Positions 24,757-33,180 of a stretch of 64,000 nucleotides of DNA are shown in pieces. Location: NCBI GenBank assembly GCA_040882255.1, contig JBBEBP010000016.1:496001-560000 (forward strand). Reading direction: 5' to 3'. The notes under the pieces were generated by a model that worked only from the letters and a program-made list of their open reading frames with translations, ran no database searches and was not told the DNA's origin. Numbering within the stretch: the first letter of the stretch is position 1; every line of letters starts with the position of its first letter. The position numbers and the translations under genes are program-made. The stretch comes from PWQG01 sp040882255 (GTDB taxonomy: Bacteria > Pseudomonadota > Gammaproteobacteria > Pseudomonadales > Pseudohongiellaceae).

Positions 24757-26027
24757 CATCACTGACACGGGTCGCCGTCGTCGGCGGCGCACGCATCCCC
24801 TTCTGCCGCTCCAACACCGCCTACGCACGGCTCAGTAACCTGGACATGCTGTCCGATACACTGCAGCGCCTGGTGGACAAATACGACCTGGGCGGCCGAC
24901 AGGTCGATGAGGTGCTGGCCGGCGCCGTAACCAAACACTCCCGGGACTGGAACCTGGCACGCGAAGCCGTGCAGAGCACATCACTGTCGCCACTGACGCC
25001 GGCCACCACCTTGCAGATGGCCTGCGGCACATCACTGCAGGCAGCACTGCTGGCTGCGGGACGGATTGCCAGCGGACAGATCGACTGCGCGATTGCCGCC
25101 GGTTCGGACACCACCAGCGACGTTCCGCTGGTGTTGCGTCAGCGCTTTGCCAACCGCCTGATGGAAATGAATCGCGCCCGGGGACTGAAGAAGAAACTGG
25201 GCGCCTTCCGGGGATTCCGGCCCGGCGAACTGGCACCCCAGGCGCCCGCCAATGCCGAGCCCCGAACCGGCCTTTCGATGGGAGAACATTGCGAGCGCAT
25301 GGCCAGGGAATGGTCGGTCACCCGCCAGCAGCAGGACCAGCTGGCAATGGAGAGCCACCACAACGCGGCGGCGGCCTACGATGCCGGATTCTTTGATGAC
25401 CTGGTCATCCCCTATCAGGACGTCAGTCGGGACAATAATGTGCGACCCGACTCTGATATGGAAAAACTGGGTTCACTGAAGCCGGTATTCGATCGGAATA
25501 TCGGCACACTGACGGCCGGCAACAGCACGCCACTGACTGACGGCTCGGCGGCTGTTTTACTGGTCAGCGAGGCTTATGCGGAGAAACATGACCTGCCCGT
25601 GCAGGCCTGGCTGACTGCGGGCCGCACCAGCGCCGTGGACTATGTACACGACGAAGGACTGCTGATGGCCCCCACTGTTGCCGTAGCGGAACTGCTGCAG
25701 CGGCAGTCCCTGACGCTTCAGGACTTCGATTTCTATGAGATCCACGAAGCCTTTGCCGCCCAGGTGCTGTGCACACTCAAAGCCTGGGAGAATGCCGACT
25801 ACTGTCGCAACCGGCTGGGACTGGATGAAGCACTGGGAGCCATCGAGCGCCGCAAAATGAACGTCAGGGGCGGCTCCCTGGCTTTCGGTCACCCGTTTGC
25901 CGCCACCGGCGCCCGGGTACTGGCCAACCTTGGCACACTGCTGGAGCGCAAGGGCAAGGGTCGCGGCCTGCTCTCGGTCTGCACGGCGGGAGGAATGGGC
26001 GTGGCGGCGATACTGGAACGGGAGTGA
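24753..26027 (+). CDS. fadI: Acetyl-CoA C-acyltransferase (3-ketoacyl-CoA thiolase)
   Basis: 424 residues, typical of FadI-type thiolases. The acylated cysteine is in LQMACGTSLQAALLAAG (near residue 92), the His loop is YEIHEAFAAQV, the GHPFAATGAR segment is near residue 380, and the second catalytic Cys is in SVCTAGGMGVAAIL near the end. It cleaves 3-ketoacyl-CoA with CoA to give acetyl-CoA and a shortened acyl-CoA. Translationally coupled to the multifunctional protein by a 4-nt overlap, as in fad operons. Confidence 0.88.
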   Translation: MTSLTRVAVVGGARIPFCRSNTAYARLSNLDMLSDTLQRLVDKYDLGGRQVDEVLAGAVTKHSRDWNLAREAVQSTSLSPLTPATTLQMACGTSLQAALLAAGRIASGQIDCAIAAGSDTTSDVPLVLRQRFANRLMEMNRARGLKKKLGAFRGFRPGELAPQAPANAEPRTGLSMGEHCERMAREWSVTRQQQDQLAMESHHNAAAAYDAGFFDDLVIPYQDVSRDNNVRPDSDMEKLGSLKPVFDRNIGTLTAGNSTPLTDGSAAVLLVSEAYAEKHDLPVQAWLTAGRTSAVDYVHDEGLLMAPTVAVAELLQRQSLTLQDFDFYEIHEAFAAQVLCTLKAWENADYCRNRLGLDEALGAIERRKMNVRGGSLAFGHPFAATGARVLANLGTLLERKGKGRGLLSVCTAGGMGVAAILERE

Positions 26028-26059
26028 ACCACCTTGCGGCTGTCACTTGCCGGCCGCCG

Positions 26060-28123
26060 CTATACGGCTTCCTCATCCAGCCGATCCCGGCCCCAGCTCC
26101 GGTGCACCAGATCCACCACCTCACGGAGCCTCTCGCCGTCCACAACCCGGGGATCACCGGGCTCAAGCGGATCGAAATGGAAAATGTACAGCCGGGAAGC
26201 GAATTCCTCGAAAGGAAGTGATGCCTCACCGAAACGCTCCCCCCTGCCGGCCGTGCTGACAACCACGCCATTGCCCCAGTCCTGCCCGCTGTCGTTATTG
26301 GGATTGTAGAAGTACACGCGCATGACGTTCTCGGGGTCCAGGCTCACTCGCAACAAGGTGATCGCATGCCAGCCGATGAAGCGCGCCGAGGTGTCGGTCA
26401 CTGCAATACCCGCCGGTTGTGGGTGAATCACCGGCTGATTGCCGTTGTAATAGGGGTGATAGGAGGCATAGAAGTAGCGCAGGAACGATTCCAGGTCCTG
26501 CAGCTTACCCGTGGCGACATCCACGGCAATATGAAAGCCGCGTCCCGACCACCAGCCGTGAAACTCCGGGTTGACCCAGCGGTGCGGGTCCTGTTCCCGG
26601 GTCAGACACCGACGCCCCATTTCCGCATAAATGCGGTCCAGATGAGGAACCACCAGCAGGGATACAGGATCCATATCCAGATGCAGAGTCTCCGCTACGC
26701 CTCCCTGGCTGTCCCGGGACGAAATCGCCTCACCTTCGAAGTGCATGACGATCTCATCGTCGCGCGCCGCCCAGACCACCATCTGTAGCAGGTAGTCGGG
26801 GTCATTGTACGCCCACATGGACAATGCCCGGGCCGACTGACAGGTCGGGTTGTTGCCCTGCCCGACACCCAATGGCAGCCCCAACAGGCAGAGCAGACCC
26901 TCTAACAGATGAACATTGGGCGGCTGCAGTCCACCGTACACCAGTGTCAGCCGGTCACTGGCCTCTTCACATAATGGAAGTGCCAGTTGTCGCCACAACG
27001 CGGGAGCTACCGGTGGCTGGTACAGGATACCCCGCTCCAGCATCAGTGCAAGGCCGTACAGGGCCTGCGGCGTCTCCGGGTGCACCGCCTTGCGGATCAG
27101 CTCATTGACCAGATTCCGATAGCACAGCAAACACTCCCGTCCGGTGCTGGACAGCCCCATGGCATCATGCAGTAACTGCACGTGCTCTTCACTCTCGATC
27201 AGAAAACGGATCAAGGCCGCATGGTAGGCCGACACCAGACCGGTATCATGCATAGCCCTGGCAGAGCCCGTCGCTTCATATTGCAGTGTCGCGGCATCCA
27301 TCTTCCCCAACCGCTCCAGGTACACGTCAAGTCCGGGATCTTCGCGGCTGGCCTCGGTCGGACCAAACAGCGCGCTGACCAGGCGATCAGCACCCTGACC
27401 GCTGCTGCCGAATTCGATATCGGGATTGACCTGGCAGATTGCGATCTGGGTGATCATCTGCTTGACCGAACCAACCTGTATGGGTCTCTGCTTGAGAATG
27501 CGCCAGATCTCATCAATCAGGCTGTCAATAATATGCTCATAACCGATGCGCTCGGCCAGATGCCGGAACAGCAATTGCGGAATACTCGCCATCCGCCCCT
27601 GCGTGACCCGCCGTGCTTCGTCCGGACCCTGGAACAGCAACTCCAGATTGAGCGCCAGTACCTGTGTGAGGAAATGGTGGGCCTGTTCACTGGACACGTC
27701 CGTATGTATATAACTGCCTCGCGCAATGGCCAGCAACCGCAGCTCACTGAGCGTCTCGACGACCAGAATATCGGCATTGGCGCTGCGCAGAGCCTGTCTT
27801 GTCAATGACGGTACCAGACTCTGCGGCGTGGCCCAGTCCGAACCCATGAAAACGCCTGCTTTTTCGATGGCCTCGGCGCGATCTTCCAGGGCCTCACATC
27901 CGCCATCCACGCCCAGAACCGAGCGCGCCGCATCCAGCACACGGCGCAACTTCCCTGGCTTGGCGAAATCCCGGGCATCTGCCAGTATCTGCAGGGCTTC
28001 GTCAAAACGTCCCAGAAAACGGGGCAGCAATACCTCTGCACCATCGCCATCCCCATTGGCCACAGCGGCCATCGGCGGATGAGCTGTCAGTTCCTCAGGG
28101 GCCTGTTCGCCGTGATCATTCAT
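26060..28123 (-). CDS. Uncharacterised 687-residue protein with papain-like Cys/His/Asn signature
   Basis: No signal peptide or transmembrane helix. Residues 1-420 are largely helical and not recognisable. From about 420 the pattern changes to one seen in papain-like peptidases, transglutaminases and amidases: a possible nucleophile Cys428 at the start of a helix (NNPTCQSARALSMWA), a His586 in GWHAITLLRV followed by an extended strand, and Asn607 in VYFYNPNNDSG with a Trp-Gly two turns on. The order Cys, His, Asn and the hydrophobic strand after His fit a cysteine peptidase fold. Conserved-looking FHGWWSGRGFHIAVDV lies between. Lies 30 nt after an ATP-grasp gene in the same direction. Family assignment is inference. 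Confidence 0.5.
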   Translation of the reverse strand: MNDHGEQAPEELTAHPPMAAVANGDGDGAEVLLPRFLGRFDEALQILADARDFAKPGKLRRVLDAARSVLGVDGGCEALEDRAEAIEKAGVFMGSDWATPQSLVPSLTRQALRSANADILVVETLSELRLLAIARGSYIHTDVSSEQAHHFLTQVLALNLELLFQGPDEARRVTQGRMASIPQLLFRHLAERIGYEHIIDSLIDEIWRILKQRPIQVGSVKQMITQIAICQVNPDIEFGSSGQGADRLVSALFGPTEASREDPGLDVYLERLGKMDAATLQYEATGSARAMHDTGLVSAYHAALIRFLIESEEHVQLLHDAMGLSSTGRECLLCYRNLVNELIRKAVHPETPQALYGLALMLERGILYQPPVAPALWRQLALPLCEEASDRLTLVYGGLQPPNVHLLEGLLCLLGLPLGVGQGNNPTCQSARALSMWAYNDPDYLLQMVVWAARDDEIVMHFEGEAISSRDSQGGVAETLHLDMDPVSLLVVPHLDRIYAEMGRRCLTREQDPHRWVNPEFHGWWSGRGFHIAVDVATGKLQDLESFLRYFYASYHPYYNGNQPVIHPQPAGIAVTDTSARFIGWHAITLLRVSLDPENVMRVYFYNPNNDSGQDWGNGVVVSTAGRGERFGEASLPFEEFASRLYIFHFDPLEPGDPRVVDGERLREVVDLVHRSWGRDRLDEEAV

Positions 28124-28153
28124 ATACTGCCTCTGTCCGGCCGATGGCCGATG

Positions 28154-29377
28154 TCACACGTAGAAATCCAGCTCTTCCTGGTGTTTGAGCAAATCTCGCA
28201 GGCGATACGGATCATCGCCCTTGAAATACACCAGACCCCAGTGCGTGCCGAAAGCGGTGCGCTTGGTGACCGTCTCTTCCATTGGCTGCGTCAACTCATG
28301 AGACTCGAAGTACTCATGTCGTTCGGTCTCCTCGGGAATCTCCAGCTTGCTGACCACCCGGCGGCGCGGGTAGACACCGAAACACCCGGCGTGGCACTTC
28401 GCATCCACCACTTCCCTGGGAAAGTACGCCTGCACTTCCTCTTCAGTAGTCTTCGGGTCGAAAGTGAGAATGATGGCCTGATATGCATTGAAACCATACA
28501 CTCGCTCCAGCAATTCGAATACCTTGAAACCTGGCGGGCGATACGCGACCTCACCGAAGTACATCTCACCATCGCTGGTCACGAAGTACTCGGGATGAAT
28601 GAAGCCGAATCGTATATCGAAGGTCTTGATCAGTTTCTCGATCTGTTCTGTGATCTGCTCGCGATACCTCTCCAGCTCGGGCGTCGCGGGAACGAACACA
28701 GAGTAGCCCAGTGTCACATATTCGGAGATATTCAGAAACCGGATCTTGCCATCATGCACCCAGGCTTCCACCGCGAATTCCCAGCCGTCCAGATGGCTCT
28801 CCATCAGTACCGGGAACTCCTCTTCGGGAATGGTATCGACTTCGTCGGGTGTACGGATCACCCGGTGGCCCAGACAACCGGCCTTGTCAAACGCCTTGAG
28901 GTGGATGGGATCGTTCGGATCGCCATCGAGCTTCAGCAGGGTCTGGTTAACCCGTTTGAGAAAACGGATGACATCTTCCTTCTCGTGGGCTTCCTCGAAA
29001 ATACCGACACGGATACCGCCAAGTTGCGCTCGCCGCTTCATCAACGCCTTGTCCCGGAACAGAATGGACTGACCGAACAGACGGGGATTGTCCATGAGCA
29101 CTGCGTTGATGGCACCCGCCCATTCCACGGTTTCCTCGAACAGGGGGATGGCGACATCAACACCCTTCTCCTGCAATACCTGGGCTATCTCCACCGAACG
29201 GTCATTGAGACGCTCGAAGTTCCACGGAATGTAGGGGATATTGTGCTTCTTGCAGTATTCTTCCGCCCAGTCCGGCGCCACCACCACATAACGGCGGTCG
29301 AAGTCCTCTGCGGCCTCCACGGCGGCCAGGCTCCAGCCCAATAGCGCGACATATCCTTTGCTCGGGTCCTTCTTCAT
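28154..29377 (-). CDS. ATP-grasp carboxylate-amine ligase-like protein
   Basis: 407 residues, no signal peptide. The N-terminal ~100 residues look like a Rossmann-type pre-ATP-grasp domain (YVALLGWSLAAVEAA, VDVAIPLFEETVEWAGAI). The ATP-grasp core has a nucleotide lysine region LKAFDKAGCLGHRV (Lys161), the strand pair VLMESHLDGWEFAVEAWV, and the metal-binding end FGFIHPEYFVTSDGEMYFGEVAYRPPG. This layout is typical of enzymes that activate a carboxylate as acyl phosphate and join it to an amine or thiol, as in biotin carboxylase, D-Ala ligase and L-amino-acid ligases. Substrates unknown. First of two genes with the papain-like protein. Confidence 0.8.
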   Translation of the reverse strand: MKKDPSKGYVALLGWSLAAVEAAEDFDRRYVVVAPDWAEEYCKKHNIPYIPWNFERLNDRSVEIAQVLQEKGVDVAIPLFEETVEWAGAINAVLMDNPRLFGQSILFRDKALMKRRAQLGGIRVGIFEEAHEKEDVIRFLKRVNQTLLKLDGDPNDPIHLKAFDKAGCLGHRVIRTPDEVDTIPEEEFPVLMESHLDGWEFAVEAWVHDGKIRFLNISEYVTLGYSVFVPATPELERYREQITEQIEKLIKTFDIRFGFIHPEYFVTSDGEMYFGEVAYRPPGFKVFELLERVYGFNAYQAIILTFDPKTTEEEVQAYFPREVVDAKCHAGCFGVYPRRRVVSKLEIPEETERHEYFESHELTQPMEETVTKRTAFGTHWGLVYFKGDDPYRLRDLLKHQEELDFYV

Positions 29378-29515
29378 GATTCAGGCTCCTGCGGTTGGAA
29401 TGGATCTACCGGCGTGGTTCGTGGCCTCGCCGGGGGAATCCGGAGCACCCGGGATCAACCAGGGCCGGACCGGCTAGTATACCAACTGCCGGAGCCCGTT
29501 TCATCCGTTCCCCGA

Positions 29516-31813
29516 TCAACCAGCAGCGCTGGAGAGCTGCCGCTGATGAATATCGGCCACGGCAAGCGCCGTGAGGTTCAGTATGCCGCGGCCGGTCACG
29601 GACGGAATGAGGATGTGTGCCGGTTTCTCAAGTCCGTTCAGGAACGGACCGATCAGCCGCGCATTGGTGTAGGAACGCAACAGTCCCAGCGTGATGCTGG
29701 CGGCATCCATGTTCGGCATGATGAGTACGTTGGCCCGCCCCCGGATGTTGGCTCCCTCGAACACCGTCTGCCGCAGCTCCGGGTTGAGCGCGGTGAACGC
29801 ATGCATCTCACCGTCAATCTGCAGCTCCGGCATCTCGTTACGGAGCCGATGTGCGGCCTGCTTCATCTTCAATGAAGAAGTATCTTCATAAGTCCCGAAG
29901 TTGGAATGGGACAACAGCGCGACTACCGGCTCGATGTCACAGGAGTGCCGCACGAAGTCGATGGCATCGCGGGTAATCTCGACAATCTCGTCCTCGCTCG
30001 GGTCAACATTGACAAACGGGTCCGCCAGAAACACCGGGCCGTCATCCATCAACAGCACGCAGATAGAGGACAGGTGACCGCCCCGCCGGGTGGAGCGAAT
30101 GATGGGCCGGATGTCCCGCAAATGGGAATCGAAGCGGCCCACCTTTCCACAGATCATGCCGTCCGCGTCCCCCATGGCCACCATGACGGCGGCCAGGATC
30201 GTGCTGTTGTTGTGCACGGCGTTGCGAGCCGCTTCCACCGAGACCCCGGACCGCCCGACGTGATGGTGATAAAACTGCCAGTAGCGCTCATGTACATCGG
30301 CAATTTCCGAATTAAATACCTCGAAGTGCTCGCCTGGCTGCAGACGCAATCCCATTTTCTCGATCTTGGCATCAATGACTGACGGGCGCCCGATCAGAAT
30401 CGGCTTGGCCACACGCTCATCCACCACCGCCTGCATGGCCAGCAGAACGTCGTCGTTCTCGCCTTCCGCGTAAACAATACGCGCCGGGTTGCGCCTTGCC
30501 ACCTCGATAGTCGGCTGCATGAACAGACGACTGCCACTGACATAGGCATTGAGCCGGTTGCGATACGCTTCCATGTCCTCGACCGGACGCGTGGCAACAC
30601 CACTCTCCATCGCCGCCTGCACCACGGCAAGCGGCACCTCCTCGATCAGACGCGGATCGAAGGGCTTGGGTATCAGGTACTCGCGCCCGAAGCGGAGCTC
30701 TTCCCCCACGTAGGCCTTGGCCACCGTTTCCGACGCTTCACGCATCGCCAGATCCGCGATGGCGCGCACGCAGGCACGCTTCATGGCGTCATTGATATGG
30801 GTGGCACCGCAATCCAGCGCACCCCTGAAAATGAACGGAAAGCACAGAACGTTATTGACCTGGTTGGGGTAATCGGAGCGGCCGGTCGCCAGGATGGCAT
30901 CCGGCCGCACTGCCTGTGCTTCCTCCGGCATGATCTCCGGGATCGGGTTGGACATGGCCAGAATCAATGGATCACGGGCCATTTTCCTAACCTGATCACC
31001 ATTGAGCACACCGGGGCCGGACAACCCCAGGAACAGGTCCGCGCCCTCGATGACATCATCCAGGGTGCGCTCATTGGTCTCGACAGCAAATTTTTCCTTC
31101 CACGGGTTCATCCCTTCCGTGCGCCCCGTATGGATCACACCACGCCGGTCCAGCATCCGTACGTTGTCCCGCTGCACGCCCATACTCATGAGCAGTTCGA
31201 CGCAGGCAATACTGGCGGCACCGGCGCCGGAAACTACCACCTTGAGATCCTCGAAACGCTTCTCCACCAGCCGCAGTCCGTTGTAGACCGCTGCGGCTGC
31301 GACGATGGCAGTGCCATGTTGATCATCATGGAATACCGGAATATTCATGATATCGCGCAACTTGCGCTCCACCAGGAAACATTCCGGCGCCTTGATATCC
31401 TCCAGGTTGATACCGCCGAACGTCGGCTCCAGCGCGGCGATGGTATCCACCAGCCGGTCCACATCGGTTTCCTGGATCTCGATATCGAATACGTCGATGT
31501 CCGCGAACTTCTTGAACAGAACCGCCTTGCCTTCCATCACCGGTTTGGCGGCCAACGGCCCGATATTCCCCAGTCCAAGCACAGCGGTGCCGTTCGTTAC
31601 CACGGCGACCAGATTGCCTCGTACCGTCAGCCTGGCGGCCTCGGCCGGATCCTCCGCGATCAGCTCACAGGCATAGGCCACTCCGGGTGAATAGGCCCGT
31701 GAGAGATCGCGGTTGTTGGAAAGCGGCTTGGTGGCACGGATAGCCAGTTTGCCGGCCACCGGTTCGGCGTGATAGCGCAGGGCGCTATCCCTGAAGGAGT
31801 CATTATTGGACAT
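29516..31813 (-). CDS. maeB: NADP-dependent malic enzyme with phosphotransacetylase-like domain
   Basis: 765 residues, the full long form. The N-terminal malic enzyme part opens with YHAEPVAGKLAIRATKPLSNNRDLSRAYSPGVA, the NAD(P)-binding loop VVSGAGAASIACVELLMSMG is at about 190, and the C-terminal ~330 residues match phosphate acetyltransferase (IVYAEGENDDVLLAMQ, VGRSGVSVEAARNAVHNNST, PSVTGRGILNLTALAV). It decarboxylates malate to pyruvate with NADPH formation; the PTA-like domain senses acetyl-CoA or acyl-CoA in known long-form enzymes rather than catalysing. NADPH and pyruvate supply fit growth on alkanes or fatty acids. Single gene between ATP-grasp and hydrolase units. Confidence 0.93.
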   Translation of the reverse strand: MSNNDSFRDSALRYHAEPVAGKLAIRATKPLSNNRDLSRAYSPGVAYACELIAEDPAEAARLTVRGNLVAVVTNGTAVLGLGNIGPLAAKPVMEGKAVLFKKFADIDVFDIEIQETDVDRLVDTIAALEPTFGGINLEDIKAPECFLVERKLRDIMNIPVFHDDQHGTAIVAAAAVYNGLRLVEKRFEDLKVVVSGAGAASIACVELLMSMGVQRDNVRMLDRRGVIHTGRTEGMNPWKEKFAVETNERTLDDVIEGADLFLGLSGPGVLNGDQVRKMARDPLILAMSNPIPEIMPEEAQAVRPDAILATGRSDYPNQVNNVLCFPFIFRGALDCGATHINDAMKRACVRAIADLAMREASETVAKAYVGEELRFGREYLIPKPFDPRLIEEVPLAVVQAAMESGVATRPVEDMEAYRNRLNAYVSGSRLFMQPTIEVARRNPARIVYAEGENDDVLLAMQAVVDERVAKPILIGRPSVIDAKIEKMGLRLQPGEHFEVFNSEIADVHERYWQFYHHHVGRSGVSVEAARNAVHNNSTILAAVMVAMGDADGMICGKVGRFDSHLRDIRPIIRSTRRGGHLSSICVLLMDDGPVFLADPFVNVDPSEDEIVEITRDAIDFVRHSCDIEPVVALLSHSNFGTYEDTSSLKMKQAAHRLRNEMPELQIDGEMHAFTALNPELRQTVFEGANIRGRANVLIMPNMDAASITLGLLRSYTNARLIGPFLNGLEKPAHILIPSVTGRGILNLTALAVADIHQRQLSSAAG

Positions 31814-31850
31814 ACGGTTATTTTCCAGGATTGCTGTGATTCGTCCGTTA

Positions 31851-32918
31851 TCAGCGGGATGCCATCCAGTCGTCCGCCGACTGATCGGGGTCCGATGAAA
31901 GGAAATCGGTCAGGTCAGCGTGAAACGCCCCGGGATGCTCGAAGTGGGGGGAATGCCCGACTCCCGGATACAGGATCAGTCCCGCGTTGGGCAGTGTCTC
32001 GGACACCATGGTTGCCTGCTCCTGGTATCGCCCGCCACCCAGACGGTCATCCCTGCCGCCGATCACCAGGGCCTTGGTGTCGATGTGTTGCCAGTCGTAG
32101 ACCACCGGATCATTGTAGAGAATGGACTGCTGCCAGGCGCGGATGCGGGCCAGTATCGGCCACTCCGCCGTCAACGTCTGGCCGTATTGCCAGCGCACAT
32201 AATCGAAGTACTCTTCCTGGAAGCCCTGCTCGAAGTAGACCAGGTGACCGCGCAGGATGGATTCGTAGGTGGTCCCGTTTTTCACCCGTTCATAGGCGTC
32301 CTCGATGTCCGTCCAGCCACGCCCCTGGCGCTGATCAGTCATGCCGATCTGGTTGACCATGGCCACATGCGTCACCGCGTCCGGATACTGCATGGCAAAA
32401 CGGCTGGCCACCATTCCGCCCATCGAGTGACCCACAGCAGCCGCCTCCTCAATGCCCAGATGGTCCATCAGGGCCTTGATGTTGGAGGACACCATGTTCA
32501 GGTTGTAGGGGATATCCAGTTTGGAGGAGCGGCCATAGCCGATACGGTCGATGGCTATGGCGCGGAACCCCTGGGCCGTGAGCGCGTCGATCATGGGCTC
32601 ATAGGCCTTGCCGTAAAAGTTCATGCCGTGGAAGATCAACACTGTGCGGCCGTTGGGGCTGCCGGTCGGGGCAACGTCCATATAGGCCAGCCGTCCATCC
32701 TTGCCGTACAGGGTCAGGTCCATGTACTCGACCGGATGCGGGTAAGGCACTTCCTCCATGGTCGAGGAGATCGGCCCCCAGTCCTCTGGAGGCTCGGAAG
32801 GCGGCTCGAAGGATTGCCCGCTTGCCGCGCTGGTGGCAAGCATCAGGGCTGGTGCCAGCAGTGCGGCGGCCAGGTTCCGTTTCAGCAGGCTGTATGCCAG
32901 CATCGTGCGCATTTTCAT
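31851..32918 (-). CDS. Secreted alpha/beta hydrolase
   Basis: 355 residues from the ATG at 32918, which has GGGAG upstream and starts a signal peptide (KRNLAAALLAPALMLATSAASG). The alpha/beta hydrolase fold is clear: the oxyanion strand VLIFHGMNFYGKAYEPMID, the nucleophile elbow AVGHSMGGMVASRFA (Ser in GHSMGG), an acid on ALVIGGRDDRLGG, and a final His in GVGHSPHFEHPGAF. Probable periplasmic esterase or lipase; substrate unknown. The leader contains the left arm of a repeat element. Confidence 0.85.
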   Translation of the reverse strand: MKMRTMLAYSLLKRNLAAALLAPALMLATSAASGQSFEPPSEPPEDWGPISSTMEEVPYPHPVEYMDLTLYGKDGRLAYMDVAPTGSPNGRTVLIFHGMNFYGKAYEPMIDALTAQGFRAIAIDRIGYGRSSKLDIPYNLNMVSSNIKALMDHLGIEEAAAVGHSMGGMVASRFAMQYPDAVTHVAMVNQIGMTDQRQGRGWTDIEDAYERVKNGTTYESILRGHLVYFEQGFQEEYFDYVRWQYGQTLTAEWPILARIRAWQQSILYNDPVVYDWQHIDTKALVIGGRDDRLGGGRYQEQATMVSETLPNAGLILYPGVGHSPHFEHPGAFHADLTDFLSSDPDQSADDWMASR

Positions 32919-32975
32919 AGGTACTCCCGTTGTTTGTGTTCTATGGGTCTTCCGGAAAAATGGTGGGCAATGGAT

Positions 32976-33120
32976 TTGATAATCTCGCCAGGCTCGCCAA
33001 GGCCGCCAAGAAACCAATGAGAAAGTCGGCGATGTTCGGAGTCCTGTCTACGAACTCGTAATCCATGTGGGCATGGCATGCTGTCCTCTGCGTACTTGGC
33101 GATCTTTGCGAGAGCATAAA
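32976..33120. repeat. Imperfect inverted repeat element (copy 1)
   Basis: About 145 bp in the intergenic space between the hydrolase and the antiporter. The left arm reads GATAATCTCGCCAGG then CTCGCCAAGGCCGCCAAG (32979-33010). The reverse complement of the right arm (33085-33120) reads ATGCTCTCGCAAAGATCGCCAAGTACGCAGAGG. The arms share the CTCGC-N5-TCGCCAAG core and enclose about 75 bp. This accounts for most of the gap up to the antiporter gene. See related copies at 58078, 59815 and 62309. Confidence 0.6.
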
Positions 33121-33180
33121 CTGATGACCCACGAAGTCGTCTGGCGAGCCGGATCCAACAGCAGTGTACCAGCGGCCCAA

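Noticed and set aside
33121..33180. Possible start of a gene between the repeat copy 1 and the antiporter stop
   Set aside because: The stretch is too short and neither frame nor Shine-Dalgarno supports it; it is treated as flank of the repeat.
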